Part shown: piece after piece, positions 42,112 through 51,113 of the stretch
Position numbering within the stretch: position 1 is the stretch's first letter
Layout: each line of letters opens with the position of its first letter
Assembly: GCA_023382265.1 (NCBI GenBank)
Contig: JAMCPX010000028.1
Span: forward strand, 1-58,301
DNA from: Deltaproteobacteria bacterium
Lineage (GTDB): Bacteria > JAMCPX01
Length of the DNA: 58,301 nt
Reading direction: 5' to 3'
Notes under the pieces: model-generated
The model's input: the letters and a program-made list of their open reading frames with translations, nothing else
What the model was told of the DNA's origin: nothing
The model's database searches: none
Program-made: the position numbers and the translations under genes

Positions 42112-43803
42112 ATGGCATCGAGGCTTGGAGAATTACTTATTAAAGAAAACCTCATAACCACTGAACAGCTTAAACAAGCAATAGATGAACAAAAAGCATC
42201 AGGCGGCAGACTTGGGGCAAGTTTAACAAAGCTTGGATTTGTGTCTGATCAGGAATTGATATCCTTTATCAGCAAACAATACAATGTACCGGCTATTAAC
42301 CTTGAAGAGTTTGAGATTGATAAAGAGATAGCAAAAAAGATACCCGAAAGTGTGGCAAGAAAACATTTTGTTATTCCAGTTAATCAGACAGGCTCTACAC
42401 TCATAGTTGCCACATCGGATCCAACAAACCTATCCGTTATTGATGAAATAAAATTTTTGACGGGCTACAATGTGGAGTTCGTAGTGGCAACAGAAACAGC
42501 TATCAAGAAGGCTGTAGAAAAATATTTTGAGGTATCAACGGATTATCAGGAATTGCTTAACGAAGCTGCACAGGAGTATGAGGTTATAGATGATGATGAC
42601 AATATTGATGTCAAAAGTCTTGAAAAGGCGAGTGAAGAGGCCCCTGTTATTAAACTTGTTAATTCTATTTTAAATGATGCAATAAAAAAAGGCGCAAGCG
42701 ATATACACGTTGAGCCTTATGAGAAGACCTTCAGGGTGAGATTCCGGATAGATGGCATGCTCTATGAAGTGATGAAGCCTCAGCTTACTTTAAAAAATGC
42801 AATAGCATCAAGATTAAAGATTATGGCAAAGCTTGATATCGCAGAGAGAAGAAGGCCCCAGGATGGCAGAATCAAGATCCGCTACGCTGATGGAAAGGAT
42901 ATGGATTTTCGCGTCTCCGTACTCCCAACATTGTTTGGTGAGAAAATTGTTTTGAGACTGCTTGATAAATCCAATCTTCAGCTTGATATGACAAAACTTG
43001 GATTTTTCGACAATCAGTTAAAAGACTTTAAGGACTCTGTCCATAAACCTTATGGCATGGTTCTTGTTACCGGACCTACAGGAAGCGGTAAAACAACAAC
43101 ACTATACTCTGCATTGTCAGAACTGAACCAGATAACAAAAAACATATCAACAGCAGAAGATCCCGTTGAATACAACATGCCTGGGATAAATCAAGTTCAA
43201 ATGCATGAAGAGATCGGCTTAAATTTTGCTTCTGCATTAAGATCCTTTTTAAGACAGGACCCTAACATAATTATGGTTGGTGAGATAAGGGACTACGAAA
43301 CAGCAGAGATCGGTATAAAAGCAGCATTGACGGGACACCTTGTTCTTTCCACGCTCCATACAAATGATGCACCAAGTGCTATCAACAGATTATTAAATAT
43401 GGGGATAGAACCTTTCCTCGTTGCGTCATCGGTACACTGTATTATTGCTCAAAGGCTTGTACGGAAAGTTTGCGAGAAATGCAGAGAACCTATCAGTGTA
43501 GAGAAAGCAGTGTTGATAGAACTGGGAATGTCAGAAGAGGATGCAAAAAACACAAAAGTTTACAAAGGTATGGGGTGTAACAGCTGTAATAATACCGGAT
43601 ATAAAGGAAGAATGGCGGTTTATGAGGTGCTTGTTATTGGTGAGGAGTTAAAAGAATTGGTGCTTTCCGGTGCATCAGCAAGCGAGATAAAAAAAGAGGC
43701 AATAAGGCTTGGAATGATGACAATGAGGCAGAGTGCGCTTAAACATTTTAAAACAGGGTTAACGACGGTGGAAGAGGTTGTAAGGGTAACTGTAAAAGAT
43801 TAA
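42112..43803 (+). CDS. pilB: Type IV pilus assembly ATPase PilB
   Basis: PilB powers pilus extension. The 563-residue protein has an N-terminal MshEN/GspE-N domain (about 1-140), the two-part hexameric core with Walker A GPTGSGKTTT (321-330), Asp box GEIRDYETAEIG, Walker B-region GHLVLSTLHTNDAPSA, and a tetracysteine zinc motif (CEKCREPI and CNSCNNTG). All catalytic elements are intact. It is first in the pilB-pilT-pilC-pilS-pilR operon, with 14 bases to pilT. Confidence 0.97.
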   Translation: MASRLGELLIKENLITTEQLKQAIDEQKASGGRLGASLTKLGFVSDQELISFISKQYNVPAINLEEFEIDKEIAKKIPESVARKHFVIPVNQTGSTLIVATSDPTNLSVIDEIKFLTGYNVEFVVATETAIKKAVEKYFEVSTDYQELLNEAAQEYEVIDDDDNIDVKSLEKASEEAPVIKLVNSILNDAIKKGASDIHVEPYEKTFRVRFRIDGMLYEVMKPQLTLKNAIASRLKIMAKLDIAERRRPQDGRIKIRYADGKDMDFRVSVLPTLFGEKIVLRLLDKSNLQLDMTKLGFFDNQLKDFKDSVHKPYGMVLVTGPTGSGKTTTLYSALSELNQITKNISTAEDPVEYNMPGINQVQMHEEIGLNFASALRSFLRQDPNIIMVGEIRDYETAEIGIKAALTGHLVLSTLHTNDAPSAINRLLNMGIEPFLVASSVHCIIAQRLVRKVCEKCREPISVEKAVLIELGMSEEDAKNTKVYKGMGCNSCNNTGYKGRMAVYEVLVIGEELKELVLSGASASEIKKEAIRLGMMTMRQSALKHFKTGLTTVEEVVRVTVKD

Positions 43804-43817
43804 GATAAGGAGTAATT

Positions 43818-44951
43818 ATGAGTATCAATTTACACCAGTTATTAAAGATAATGATAGAAAAAGGGTCGAGCGATTTACATGTCACTACTGGAACACCACC
43901 TCAGTTAAGGATAGATGGGACCCTTACACCATTAGGGATTCCGCCTCTTACTGCTATAGAGACAAAGCAGCTCTGTTACAGCATACTTACGGATGCACAG
44001 AAACAAAAATTTGAATCGGAAAATGAACTTGATCTTTCATTTGGAGTAAAGGGGTTGAGTAGATTTAGAGCCAATATATTTATGCAAAGGGGTGCTGTTG
44101 CAGGAGCCTTCAGGACAATACCCTTTAAGATCCTCGGTTTTAATGATCTTGGTCTTCCGCCGGTTGTTTCTGAATTTACAAAAAGGGCGCGCGGATTGAT
44201 TTTAGTAACAGGTCCTACCGGGAGTGGGAAATCTACCACACTTGCCTCCATTATAGACAAAATAAACGAAGACAGGCATGAGCATATCATAACAATCGAA
44301 GATCCTATAGAATATCTGCACCCACACAAGCACTGTATTGTAAATCAAAGAGAGGTTGGAGCCGATACAAAAAGTTTTCCACAGGCCTTAAAATACATAC
44401 TTAGACAGGATCCGGATATTGTTTTAATAGGTGAAATGAGAGACCTTGAAACAATAGAGTCGGCGCTTAATACTGCAGAAACAGGTCACCTCGTCCTTGC
44501 CACATTACACACAAACTCGGCGGTGCAAACAATAAACAGGATTATAGATGCCTTTCCATCGCATCAGCAGCCTCAGGTAAGGGCCCAGTTATCATTTGTT
44601 TTGGAAGGGGTTCTGACTCAGGCACTAATACCAAAGTACAATCAGCCCGGCAGGGCACTCGCTGTAGAGGTATTGGTACCAACTCCGGCCATAAGGAATC
44701 TTATAAGGGAAGAGAAGGTCCATCAGATATACTCACACATGCAGGTAGGGCAGGCCAAATTCGGAATGCAAACGATGAATCAATCTCTGTTCAGTTTATA
44801 CCAGAAAAAACTGATATCCCTTGATGATGCCATGATATATTCTACTGATCTTGAAGAATTAAAACAGATGTTGCAGAATAGTTCTGCGACCCCACAGGGT
44901 GTTCAAGCACAGGCAAGGCTGCAATCACAAACAGTACAAAGGAGTTTTTAA
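43818..44951 (+). CDS. pilT: Pilus retraction ATPase PilT
   Basis: PilT depolymerises the pilus and gives retraction force and twitching. The 377-residue protein has the N-terminal PAS-like half (KGSSDLHVTTGTPPQLRIDG), Walker A TGPTGSGKST (131-140), GEMRDLETIESALNTAETGHLVLATLHTNSA and a C-terminal helix with GMQTMNQSLF and DLEELKQML. The tail ends PQGVQAQARLQSQTVQRSF. Together with PilB it gives both extension and retraction motors. 12 bases separate it from pilC. Confidence 0.97.
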   Translation: MSINLHQLLKIMIEKGSSDLHVTTGTPPQLRIDGTLTPLGIPPLTAIETKQLCYSILTDAQKQKFESENELDLSFGVKGLSRFRANIFMQRGAVAGAFRTIPFKILGFNDLGLPPVVSEFTKRARGLILVTGPTGSGKSTTLASIIDKINEDRHEHIITIEDPIEYLHPHKHCIVNQREVGADTKSFPQALKYILRQDPDIVLIGEMRDLETIESALNTAETGHLVLATLHTNSAVQTINRIIDAFPSHQQPQVRAQLSFVLEGVLTQALIPKYNQPGRALAVEVLVPTPAIRNLIREEKVHQIYSHMQVGQAKFGMQTMNQSLFSLYQKKLISLDDAMIYSTDLEELKQMLQNSSATPQGVQAQARLQSQTVQRSF

Positions 44952-44963
44952 AGGAGAACGTTT

Positions 44964-46175
44964 ATGGCACTATTTACATGGGAAGGTATGAAAAAAACAG
45001 GTGAGGCAGTAAAGGGCTCTACAGAGGCACAAAGTGAGTCTGCTGTCATAGCCTTATTAAGACAGCAGGATATCAGACCCACATCTGTTAAAGAGAAGAA
45101 ATCTGCTTTTAATCTTGGCTCTATAAACATATTCAAGGAGAAGATTAAAGGTAAGGATATAGCTATTTTTACAAGACAGTTTGCTACGATGATTGATGCC
45201 GGCTTACCGCTTGTTCAGTGTCTTGACATACTCGGAGATCAACAGCCAAATAAAACTTTTCAGAAGACGATAAAAGATATAAAGGTTTCTATAGAAGGTG
45301 GTTCTACCTTCGCCGCTGCATTAAAAAAACATCCCGATGTCTTTGATAACCTTTATACAAATCTTATTGCAGCAGGTGAGGTAGGAGGTATGCTTGATAC
45401 AATACTGAACAGGCTTGCAGTTTATATTGAAAAGGCGGACAAGCTAAAAAGCAGGGTAAAGGGGGCTATGGTCTATCCTATCGTTGTTTTAACGGTTGCT
45501 GCCGGTGCAGTAGCGATACTGCTTGTTTTTGTTATCCCTGTTTTTGCAAAGATGTTTGCTGATATGGGTGCTCAACTGCCCGGGCCTACATTGGTTGTTA
45601 TGAAAATCAGTTATATCTTGCGGCATTACCTAATATATATGATCATAGGTGTTGTAGGAATAATATTCGCTTTCAGGACGTATTATAAAACACCGAATGG
45701 TACATTGGTTATAGATAGTATAACTTTAAAACTACCCGTGTTCGGAGATTTGATAAAAAAGAATGCAGTAGCAAGGTTTACAAGAACGCTATCCACGATG
45801 ATGTCAAGTGGAGTCCCCATAATGGATGCACTTGAGATAGTCGCCAGAACATCAGGCAACAAAGTTATCGAAAATGCAATTATGAAAGCCAGGGAAAGTA
45901 TTGCATCGGGTAAAACCATAGCAGAGCCCCTTGGCCAGAGTAAGGTTTTCCCTTCAATGGTTATTCAGATGATCTCGGTGGGTGAAGCTACAGGTAATAT
46001 GGATGCCATGCTTGGAAAGATTGCAGATTCTTATGATGAAGAGGTTGATAATGCTGTGGCTGCAATGACATCACTTATTGAGCCTATAATGATAGTGTTC
46101 CTTGGCGTGATAATAGGCGGGCTTGTCGTTGCGATGTATCTGCCTATATTTAAGATTGCAAGTACAGTTCATTAA
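44964..46175 (+). CDS. pilC: Type IV pilus inner membrane platform protein PilC
   Basis: The 403-residue membrane protein is the platform on which PilB and PilT act. It begins with a soluble domain, FTWEGMKKTGEAVKGS, then two GspF-type domains (KGKDIAIFTRQFATMIDAGLPLVQCLDIL and the repeat FTRTLSTMMSSGVPIMDALEI), three hydrophobic helices, and MIQMISVGEATGNMDAMLGKIADSYDEEVD near the end. Length and architecture are normal. The stop TAA shares one base with the pilS ATG. Confidence 0.97.
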   Translation: MALFTWEGMKKTGEAVKGSTEAQSESAVIALLRQQDIRPTSVKEKKSAFNLGSINIFKEKIKGKDIAIFTRQFATMIDAGLPLVQCLDILGDQQPNKTFQKTIKDIKVSIEGGSTFAAALKKHPDVFDNLYTNLIAAGEVGGMLDTILNRLAVYIEKADKLKSRVKGAMVYPIVVLTVAAGAVAILLVFVIPVFAKMFADMGAQLPGPTLVVMKISYILRHYLIYMIIGVVGIIFAFRTYYKTPNGTLVIDSITLKLPVFGDLIKKNAVARFTRTLSTMMSSGVPIMDALEIVARTSGNKVIENAIMKARESIASGKTIAEPLGQSKVFPSMVIQMISVGEATGNMDAMLGKIADSYDEEVDNAVAAMTSLIEPIMIVFLGVIIGGLVVAMYLPIFKIASTVH

Positions 46176-47839
46176 TGACAGATATCCTACCATCCGGCAA
46201 CCAGCATAACTCTTTATCCTCAACAGGTTTTAACGAGCAGCGAGAGCTGTTGAATAGGCTTTACTGGTCTATATGGATAAGGCTTTTTATCATAACGCTT
46301 ATCATAGGAACCGCTTTAATATTATACGAACATGCCTCCATTTTCAGAATAATACCATGGCTGTCTCCTTTAATTATACTTGTTATATCCGCATATCTAT
46401 TCAGTCTTATTGAATTTTTTATTCTTAAAAAAGAATCCACATTAAAACGAGTTGCATTACTTACATTGATATTTGATGTTATGTTGACATCAGCAATTGT
46501 TATTCTGACAAGCGGGGTAGATAGCATATATGCATTCCTCTATCTTTTTGTAGCAATAGAGGGTGGATTTTTATTATCAAAAAAGGGCGGGCTTATTTTT
46601 GCTTCTGCTTCAGCCATAATGTATGGGCTTATTGTAGATTTTCAGTATTACAGATTAATCCCGTCAGCAATAATGCCGTTTCAAACAATTCATTCCGTTA
46701 AAGAGATCATCGTTAATCTTATTACTTATATCCTAACAACATTTCTGATTGGAATATTGGGGGCATACCTTGGTGATAATCTTATAAAGGCAAAAAAAGA
46801 GTTATCAATAAGTGCAACGGATTTGAGAAAATTGAGTAAAATCCATTCTATCATTATAAACAGTATAGATTCCGGATTAGTAACGCTCGATGAAGGGTAT
46901 AAAATAAAAACCACTAACCCGGCGGCAGAACGTATTACTGGATATACCCTGACAGAAATCTACGATATGCAGGTAAATAAAATGATGCCCGAGTTTAAAC
47001 CTCAAAATACGGTTATAAGAGCAGAAACCTTTATAAATAAGAAAAATGGGGAAATCATACCTGTTGGATACAATATTTCCAAATTGAATGATGAAACCGG
47101 TAAGGTAGTAGGTACAGTTATAACATTTCAGGATTTGACAGAAATGAAAAAATTAGAGGCAAAGCTGAAAAGAGCGGATATTCTTGCCACAGCAGGTAAG
47201 CTCGCAACGAGTGTAGCCCATGAGATACGTAATCCTCTTGCTTCTATGAGTGGATCTGCACAGCTGCTACTTGAAGATACAAATATCAAGAATAGCAGGG
47301 AATCTTCGCAGTTGATGCAACTCATTTATAGGGAGATTGACAGGATAAATGGCCTGGTTACAGAATTCCTCAACATGTCAAAACCCGTTTCAAATATAAC
47401 AAACAATGTGTCAGTAAAACCTATTATAGACGAATCATGGGAGAGCATAACTAAGAGAGCAGATTTTAATCCATTAATAAAACTGCATCTGCTTGTTTCG
47501 GAGGATTCTACAATAAGAGCAGATAGTACAAAACTAAAACAGGTATTTTATAATCTTTTCCTTAATTCGGTCAGCGCAATAAAGAAAGAAGGTAATATAA
47601 ATGTAGAGTTTGCTGTAAAAGATAATTGTACTGTACTATCTATTAAAGATGATGGCGAGGGAATGGATTATAAAGAGTTGAAAATGGCATTGGAGCCTTT
47701 CTGGACAACAATGCCGGGTGGGACGGGACTGGGATTGCCGGTTGTTCAATCTATAATAGAGCAGCACAGCGGTACCATAAAAATTACGAGTGAGAAAGGC
47801 AAAGGAACTGTTGTTACAATGAGTTTACCCTTAAATTAG
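46175..47839 (+). CDS. pilS: Sensor histidine kinase PilS
   Basis: The 554-residue kinase has about six N-terminal helices (35-200), a PAS domain (about 225-325, NSIDSGLVTLDEGYKIKTTN), and a HisKA/HATPase core. The phospho-acceptor is His349 in SVAHEIRNPLASMSGS; the ATP-binding boxes are DDGEGMDYKEL and GGTGLGLPVVQSIIEQH. It is the partner of PilR, which activates sigma-54 transcription of pilin genes in other bacteria. The ATG overlaps the pilC stop by one base. Confidence 0.93.
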   Translation: MTDILPSGNQHNSLSSTGFNEQRELLNRLYWSIWIRLFIITLIIGTALILYEHASIFRIIPWLSPLIILVISAYLFSLIEFFILKKESTLKRVALLTLIFDVMLTSAIVILTSGVDSIYAFLYLFVAIEGGFLLSKKGGLIFASASAIMYGLIVDFQYYRLIPSAIMPFQTIHSVKEIIVNLITYILTTFLIGILGAYLGDNLIKAKKELSISATDLRKLSKIHSIIINSIDSGLVTLDEGYKIKTTNPAAERITGYTLTEIYDMQVNKMMPEFKPQNTVIRAETFINKKNGEIIPVGYNISKLNDETGKVVGTVITFQDLTEMKKLEAKLKRADILATAGKLATSVAHEIRNPLASMSGSAQLLLEDTNIKNSRESSQLMQLIYREIDRINGLVTEFLNMSKPVSNITNNVSVKPIIDESWESITKRADFNPLIKLHLLVSEDSTIRADSTKLKQVFYNLFLNSVSAIKKEGNINVEFAVKDNCTVLSIKDDGEGMDYKELKMALEPFWTTMPGGTGLGLPVVQSIIEQHSGTIKITSEKGKGTVVTMSLPLN

Positions 47840-47848
47840 AGATTATAT

Positions 47849-49225
47849 ATGGTGAATATACTCGTGGTGGATGATGACAAAAGCATGCGGGAATTCCTTG
47901 AGCTTATGCTAAGGCGGGAGCGGTATAATATTACAACTGCAAAAGATGGGGCTGATGCTATACTGTTGTTAAAGGAAAATTATTTTGAACTGCTCATATC
48001 GGATCTTACGATGCCAGCCATAACCGGATTAGAGCTATTAAAAAAATCAAGAGAATTATATCCCGATATAAAGGTTATAATGATCACCGCATTTGGGACA
48101 GTGGAGACTGCTGTAGAGGCAATGAAACTTGGTGCTTACGATTATATAACAAAACCATTTAACAACGATGACCTTAGAATAAAGATAAGGAGGGCAATAG
48201 AAAGTCAAAAAATAGAACATGAGAACCTTCGTCTTAAACAGCAGCTTGGTATTAAAGACGGCAAATGGGATATCATAGGCGTAAGCGATAGCATGCAGCA
48301 ATTATTCAATATGATAGACAGAGTTAAAGACACAAGAACAAACGTGTTGATTACAGGTGAATCTGGAACCGGGAAGGAACTCGTTGCAAGGGCTATCCAT
48401 TATCAGGGAATCAGGAAAGATAGCGCATTCGTTCCTATAAACTGCGGTGCCATACCGGAGAATCTTGTTGAAAGCGAACTTTTCGGGCATAAAAGAGGTG
48501 CGTTTACAGGGGCAGTAGAAAACAAGAGAGGTCTTTTTCTGGAAGCCGATACAGGCACAATCTTTCTTGATGAAGTAAGTGAACTGCCGTTACAAACACA
48601 GGTAAAGCTTTTGCGTGTCATACAGGAAAGAAGGGTGAAGCCTGTTGGCGATTCTGCAGAATTTTCCGTTGATGTGAGGATTATTACGGCCACCAATAAA
48701 GATATAAAAAAACTGTTAAAAGAGGGTAAATTCAGAGAAGACCTTTTTTACAGGCTAAATGTTATGCAAATAGAGTTAAAACCATTAAGAGAACGAAGAG
48801 AGGATATACTCCCTTTGCTCAGATATTTTCTTGAAAAATATAACAAAGAACTTGGTAAGGATATAAAAGATTTTTCAAATGAATCAATAGAACGATTAAA
48901 GAGCTATTCTTACCCGGGAAATGTTAGAGAATTGGAGAATATTGTAGAAAGAGCTGTTGCTATCGAATCAAGCCAACGGATACTTCCTGAATCTTTACCC
49001 AATGAGATCATTTGCACAACTTCAAATGAACATAATAAGATCTATACACTCGATGATATCTCGATTTATTTTAATGGAGTCATTGATAACCTGCTCTTTT
49101 CAGTTGAGAAGGAACTCATTATAGATGCTCTAAACGCGGTATCGGGTGATAAACAAAAAGCGTGCGAACTTCTTGGAATACCCATGAGATCTCTAAGGTA
49201 CAGGATAAAAAAATACGGGTTATGA
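47849..49225 (+). CDS. pilR: Sigma-54 response regulator PilR
   Basis: The 458-residue NtrC-family activator has a receiver domain with phospho-Asp52 (LLISDLTMPAITG), an AAA+ domain with Walker A GESGTGKE (170-177) and the sigma-54-contact loop GAFTGA (217-222), and a C-terminal Fis-type helix-turn-helix (ACELLGIPMRSLRYRIKK). In relatives it turns on pilA. No pilA follows here; the gene after it runs the other way, its stop beginning one base after the pilR stop. Confidence 0.95.
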   Translation: MVNILVVDDDKSMREFLELMLRRERYNITTAKDGADAILLLKENYFELLISDLTMPAITGLELLKKSRELYPDIKVIMITAFGTVETAVEAMKLGAYDYITKPFNNDDLRIKIRRAIESQKIEHENLRLKQQLGIKDGKWDIIGVSDSMQQLFNMIDRVKDTRTNVLITGESGTGKELVARAIHYQGIRKDSAFVPINCGAIPENLVESELFGHKRGAFTGAVENKRGLFLEADTGTIFLDEVSELPLQTQVKLLRVIQERRVKPVGDSAEFSVDVRIITATNKDIKKLLKEGKFREDLFYRLNVMQIELKPLRERREDILPLLRYFLEKYNKELGKDIKDFSNESIERLKSYSYPGNVRELENIVERAVAIESSQRILPESLPNEIICTTSNEHNKIYTLDDISIYFNGVIDNLLFSVEKELIIDALNAVSGDKQKACELLGIPMRSLRYRIKKYGL

Positions 49226-49226
49226 T

Positions 49227-50744
49227 CTAATCTGAGAGATACGCTTTCTCAATCCCGTCATATCCGCCTCCGCGGCGCGGTATAAAGTTATGCAACCTTC
49301 TATTCATAACAGTTATGTCATCCATATACCACAAACTTACATAAGGGAGGTCTTTTGCAGCAAGTCTCTGAACCGATTCATAAAGAGCAAGGGCTTTATC
49401 TCTTTTAAGAATTGTTCTTGCGGTCTCCAACAATTGATTCATCTCAGGATTTATATAGTATCCCCTGTTAGCTCCAAAAGGCGGCACACTTTTTGAATCA
49501 AATGCATAATAAAAAATGTCCGGATCCATGACTCCAACCCATCTTAGTGAATACATCTGGAAATTGCTATGTCTGATATCATTGTAAAAAGTTCCCCACT
49601 CATATGGCATTAAAATGATCTTTATACCGATCTGTCCAAGCTCGTAGGCGATTGTCTGTGCGATCCTTACCGATAAGGGGTTGTTTGAGGTTTTGTAAGT
49701 AAGAGTAAACCTATGCCCATGATTTAGAGGATAACCTGCTTGATCAAGCAATGATTTCGCTTTAGACGGTTCATAAGGGTAAATATCTACATCACTTGTA
49801 TATGCCCAGTTCCATGGCGGCAGTATTCCTGTTGCTGGTTCCGCAAGATTAAATAATACATATCTAATAATATCATTTCTATTTATTGCATAAGCAATAG
49901 CCTGTCTTACCTTTTTTATTTTGAGAATGGGGTCCTTCATATTGAAGCCAACATATTCATAGTTATTTCCCGCACCTACAATGACTTTTAATTGTTTATC
50001 CTTCATGAGGCTTTTGACAGAATCAGGCGGCACTGAATTAACAAGCAACCCTATCGAGCCTTTTTCTAATTCAAGCACCCTTGTAAGATCATCCGGTATG
50101 ATTTTAAATATAAGGGTTGATATCCGGGGTTTACCATTGGAGTAATATTTATTAGCTTCAAGTTTTACATACTTTGCCGGTCTGTAATCTACGAGTTTAT
50201 ATGGGCCAGTACCTATAAGATTTTTTAGAGTTATATTCTTATCTTCTGCATATTTGGCTGGGAGTATACCAAGTGTAAGTGCTGATAAAATAGGCGCATA
50301 AGGCTCTGTCAAATGAATGACCAGATTAAAAGGATTTGATATGGAAATACATTCTATATGTAAAAACGCCTCTGTATATGGTGAATATTCTTTCCCATGG
50401 ATGATACTGTTAATTGTAGCAGCAACGTCTGCCGCACTGAAATATGTGCCATCCTGAAACCTGATATTCCTTTTTAATATTATATCTATTGTAGTGTTAT
50501 TCTTTATATTTATAGCTCTTGCAAGGTCGGGAACTAGGCGTCCGTTATTTGTGAATCTCATTAGTCCATTAAATGATAACATTGCTATTTGTTCAGAAAA
50601 GGCATCCGTAGCATATCTTGGATCAAGGTTTGTAGGACTTCCTTCAATCCCGATAACCAATACCGAGCCTTTATAATCTTTATGAATGCAAGACGAGAAT
50701 AGAAGTATAAAAACTAATACTGTTATTTTTAAATAAAACCTCAT
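49227..50744 (-). CDS. Peptide/oligosaccharide-type ABC binding lipoprotein (family 5)
   Basis: From the ATG at 50744 (AGG-containing site upstream) the protein has 505 residues, with a lipoprotein signal MRFYLKITVLVFILLFSSC (Cys19). The family 5 solute-binding fold is clear: GSPTNLDPRYATDAFSEQIAMLSFNGLMRF, WNWAYTSDVDIYPYEPSKAKSLLDQAGY and IGIKIILMPYEWGTFYNDI. Such proteins bring peptides, sugars or metals to ABC importers. No permease is adjacent. It is convergent with pilR and lies beside the right-hand GC-rich cluster. I preferred this start because the upstream extension has no signal-peptide form. Confidence 0.9.
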   Translation of the reverse strand: MRFYLKITVLVFILLFSSCIHKDYKGSVLVIGIEGSPTNLDPRYATDAFSEQIAMLSFNGLMRFTNNGRLVPDLARAINIKNNTTIDIILKRNIRFQDGTYFSAADVAATINSIIHGKEYSPYTEAFLHIECISISNPFNLVIHLTEPYAPILSALTLGILPAKYAEDKNITLKNLIGTGPYKLVDYRPAKYVKLEANKYYSNGKPRISTLIFKIIPDDLTRVLELEKGSIGLLVNSVPPDSVKSLMKDKQLKVIVGAGNNYEYVGFNMKDPILKIKKVRQAIAYAINRNDIIRYVLFNLAEPATGILPPWNWAYTSDVDIYPYEPSKAKSLLDQAGYPLNHGHRFTLTYKTSNNPLSVRIAQTIAYELGQIGIKIILMPYEWGTFYNDIRHSNFQMYSLRWVGVMDPDIFYYAFDSKSVPPFGANRGYYINPEMNQLLETARTILKRDKALALYESVQRLAAKDLPYVSLWYMDDITVMNRRLHNFIPRRGGGYDGIEKAYLSD

Positions 50745-50810
50745 TTTGACCTGAAGATACAATAGGTGAGCAGCAGGCTCTAAACACCTCACTGCATATT
50801 TTGCTCAACC

Positions 50811-51113
50811 TTGTTTATTATCAAACACAGTTTTTTTATAAAATCAATCAGAAATTCAACTGCCTTCGATTTCATTCCGTACTTTAGGCGATTACAGCTT
50901 ATTACATGTCCGTTTATACTCAAAGAATTTGAAAGCATACTTGCTAAAAAATTAAAAGCTTCAAATAATGAAGTAAAGACCGTATTGGAACTTATCAGTC
51001 AAACGGTTTATGAAATAGTGTATCTATCAGGAGTAAAAATTGATGTATGCAGGGGAAAGTGGACTACCTCAGCCGGCTATGCGCCCGGTATTTGCAGGAC
51101 AGTGAACAAATGA
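50811..51113 (+). pseudogene. Relic of a PIN-domain toxin (COG1569-like)
   Basis: An open frame of 100 residues contains about 48 residues (coding 50892-51035) that fit the middle of a PIN-family toxin: LITCPFILKEFESILAKKLK, then NNEVKTVLELISQTVYEIV. In COG1569 proteins this part follows a DTNV motif with the first Asp, which is missing here, and the C-terminal acidic residues are replaced by an unrelated segment running into the convergent dehydratase gene. The start is only TTG. It looks like a broken toxin left at the cluster border. Homology rests on pattern only. Confidence 0.5.
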
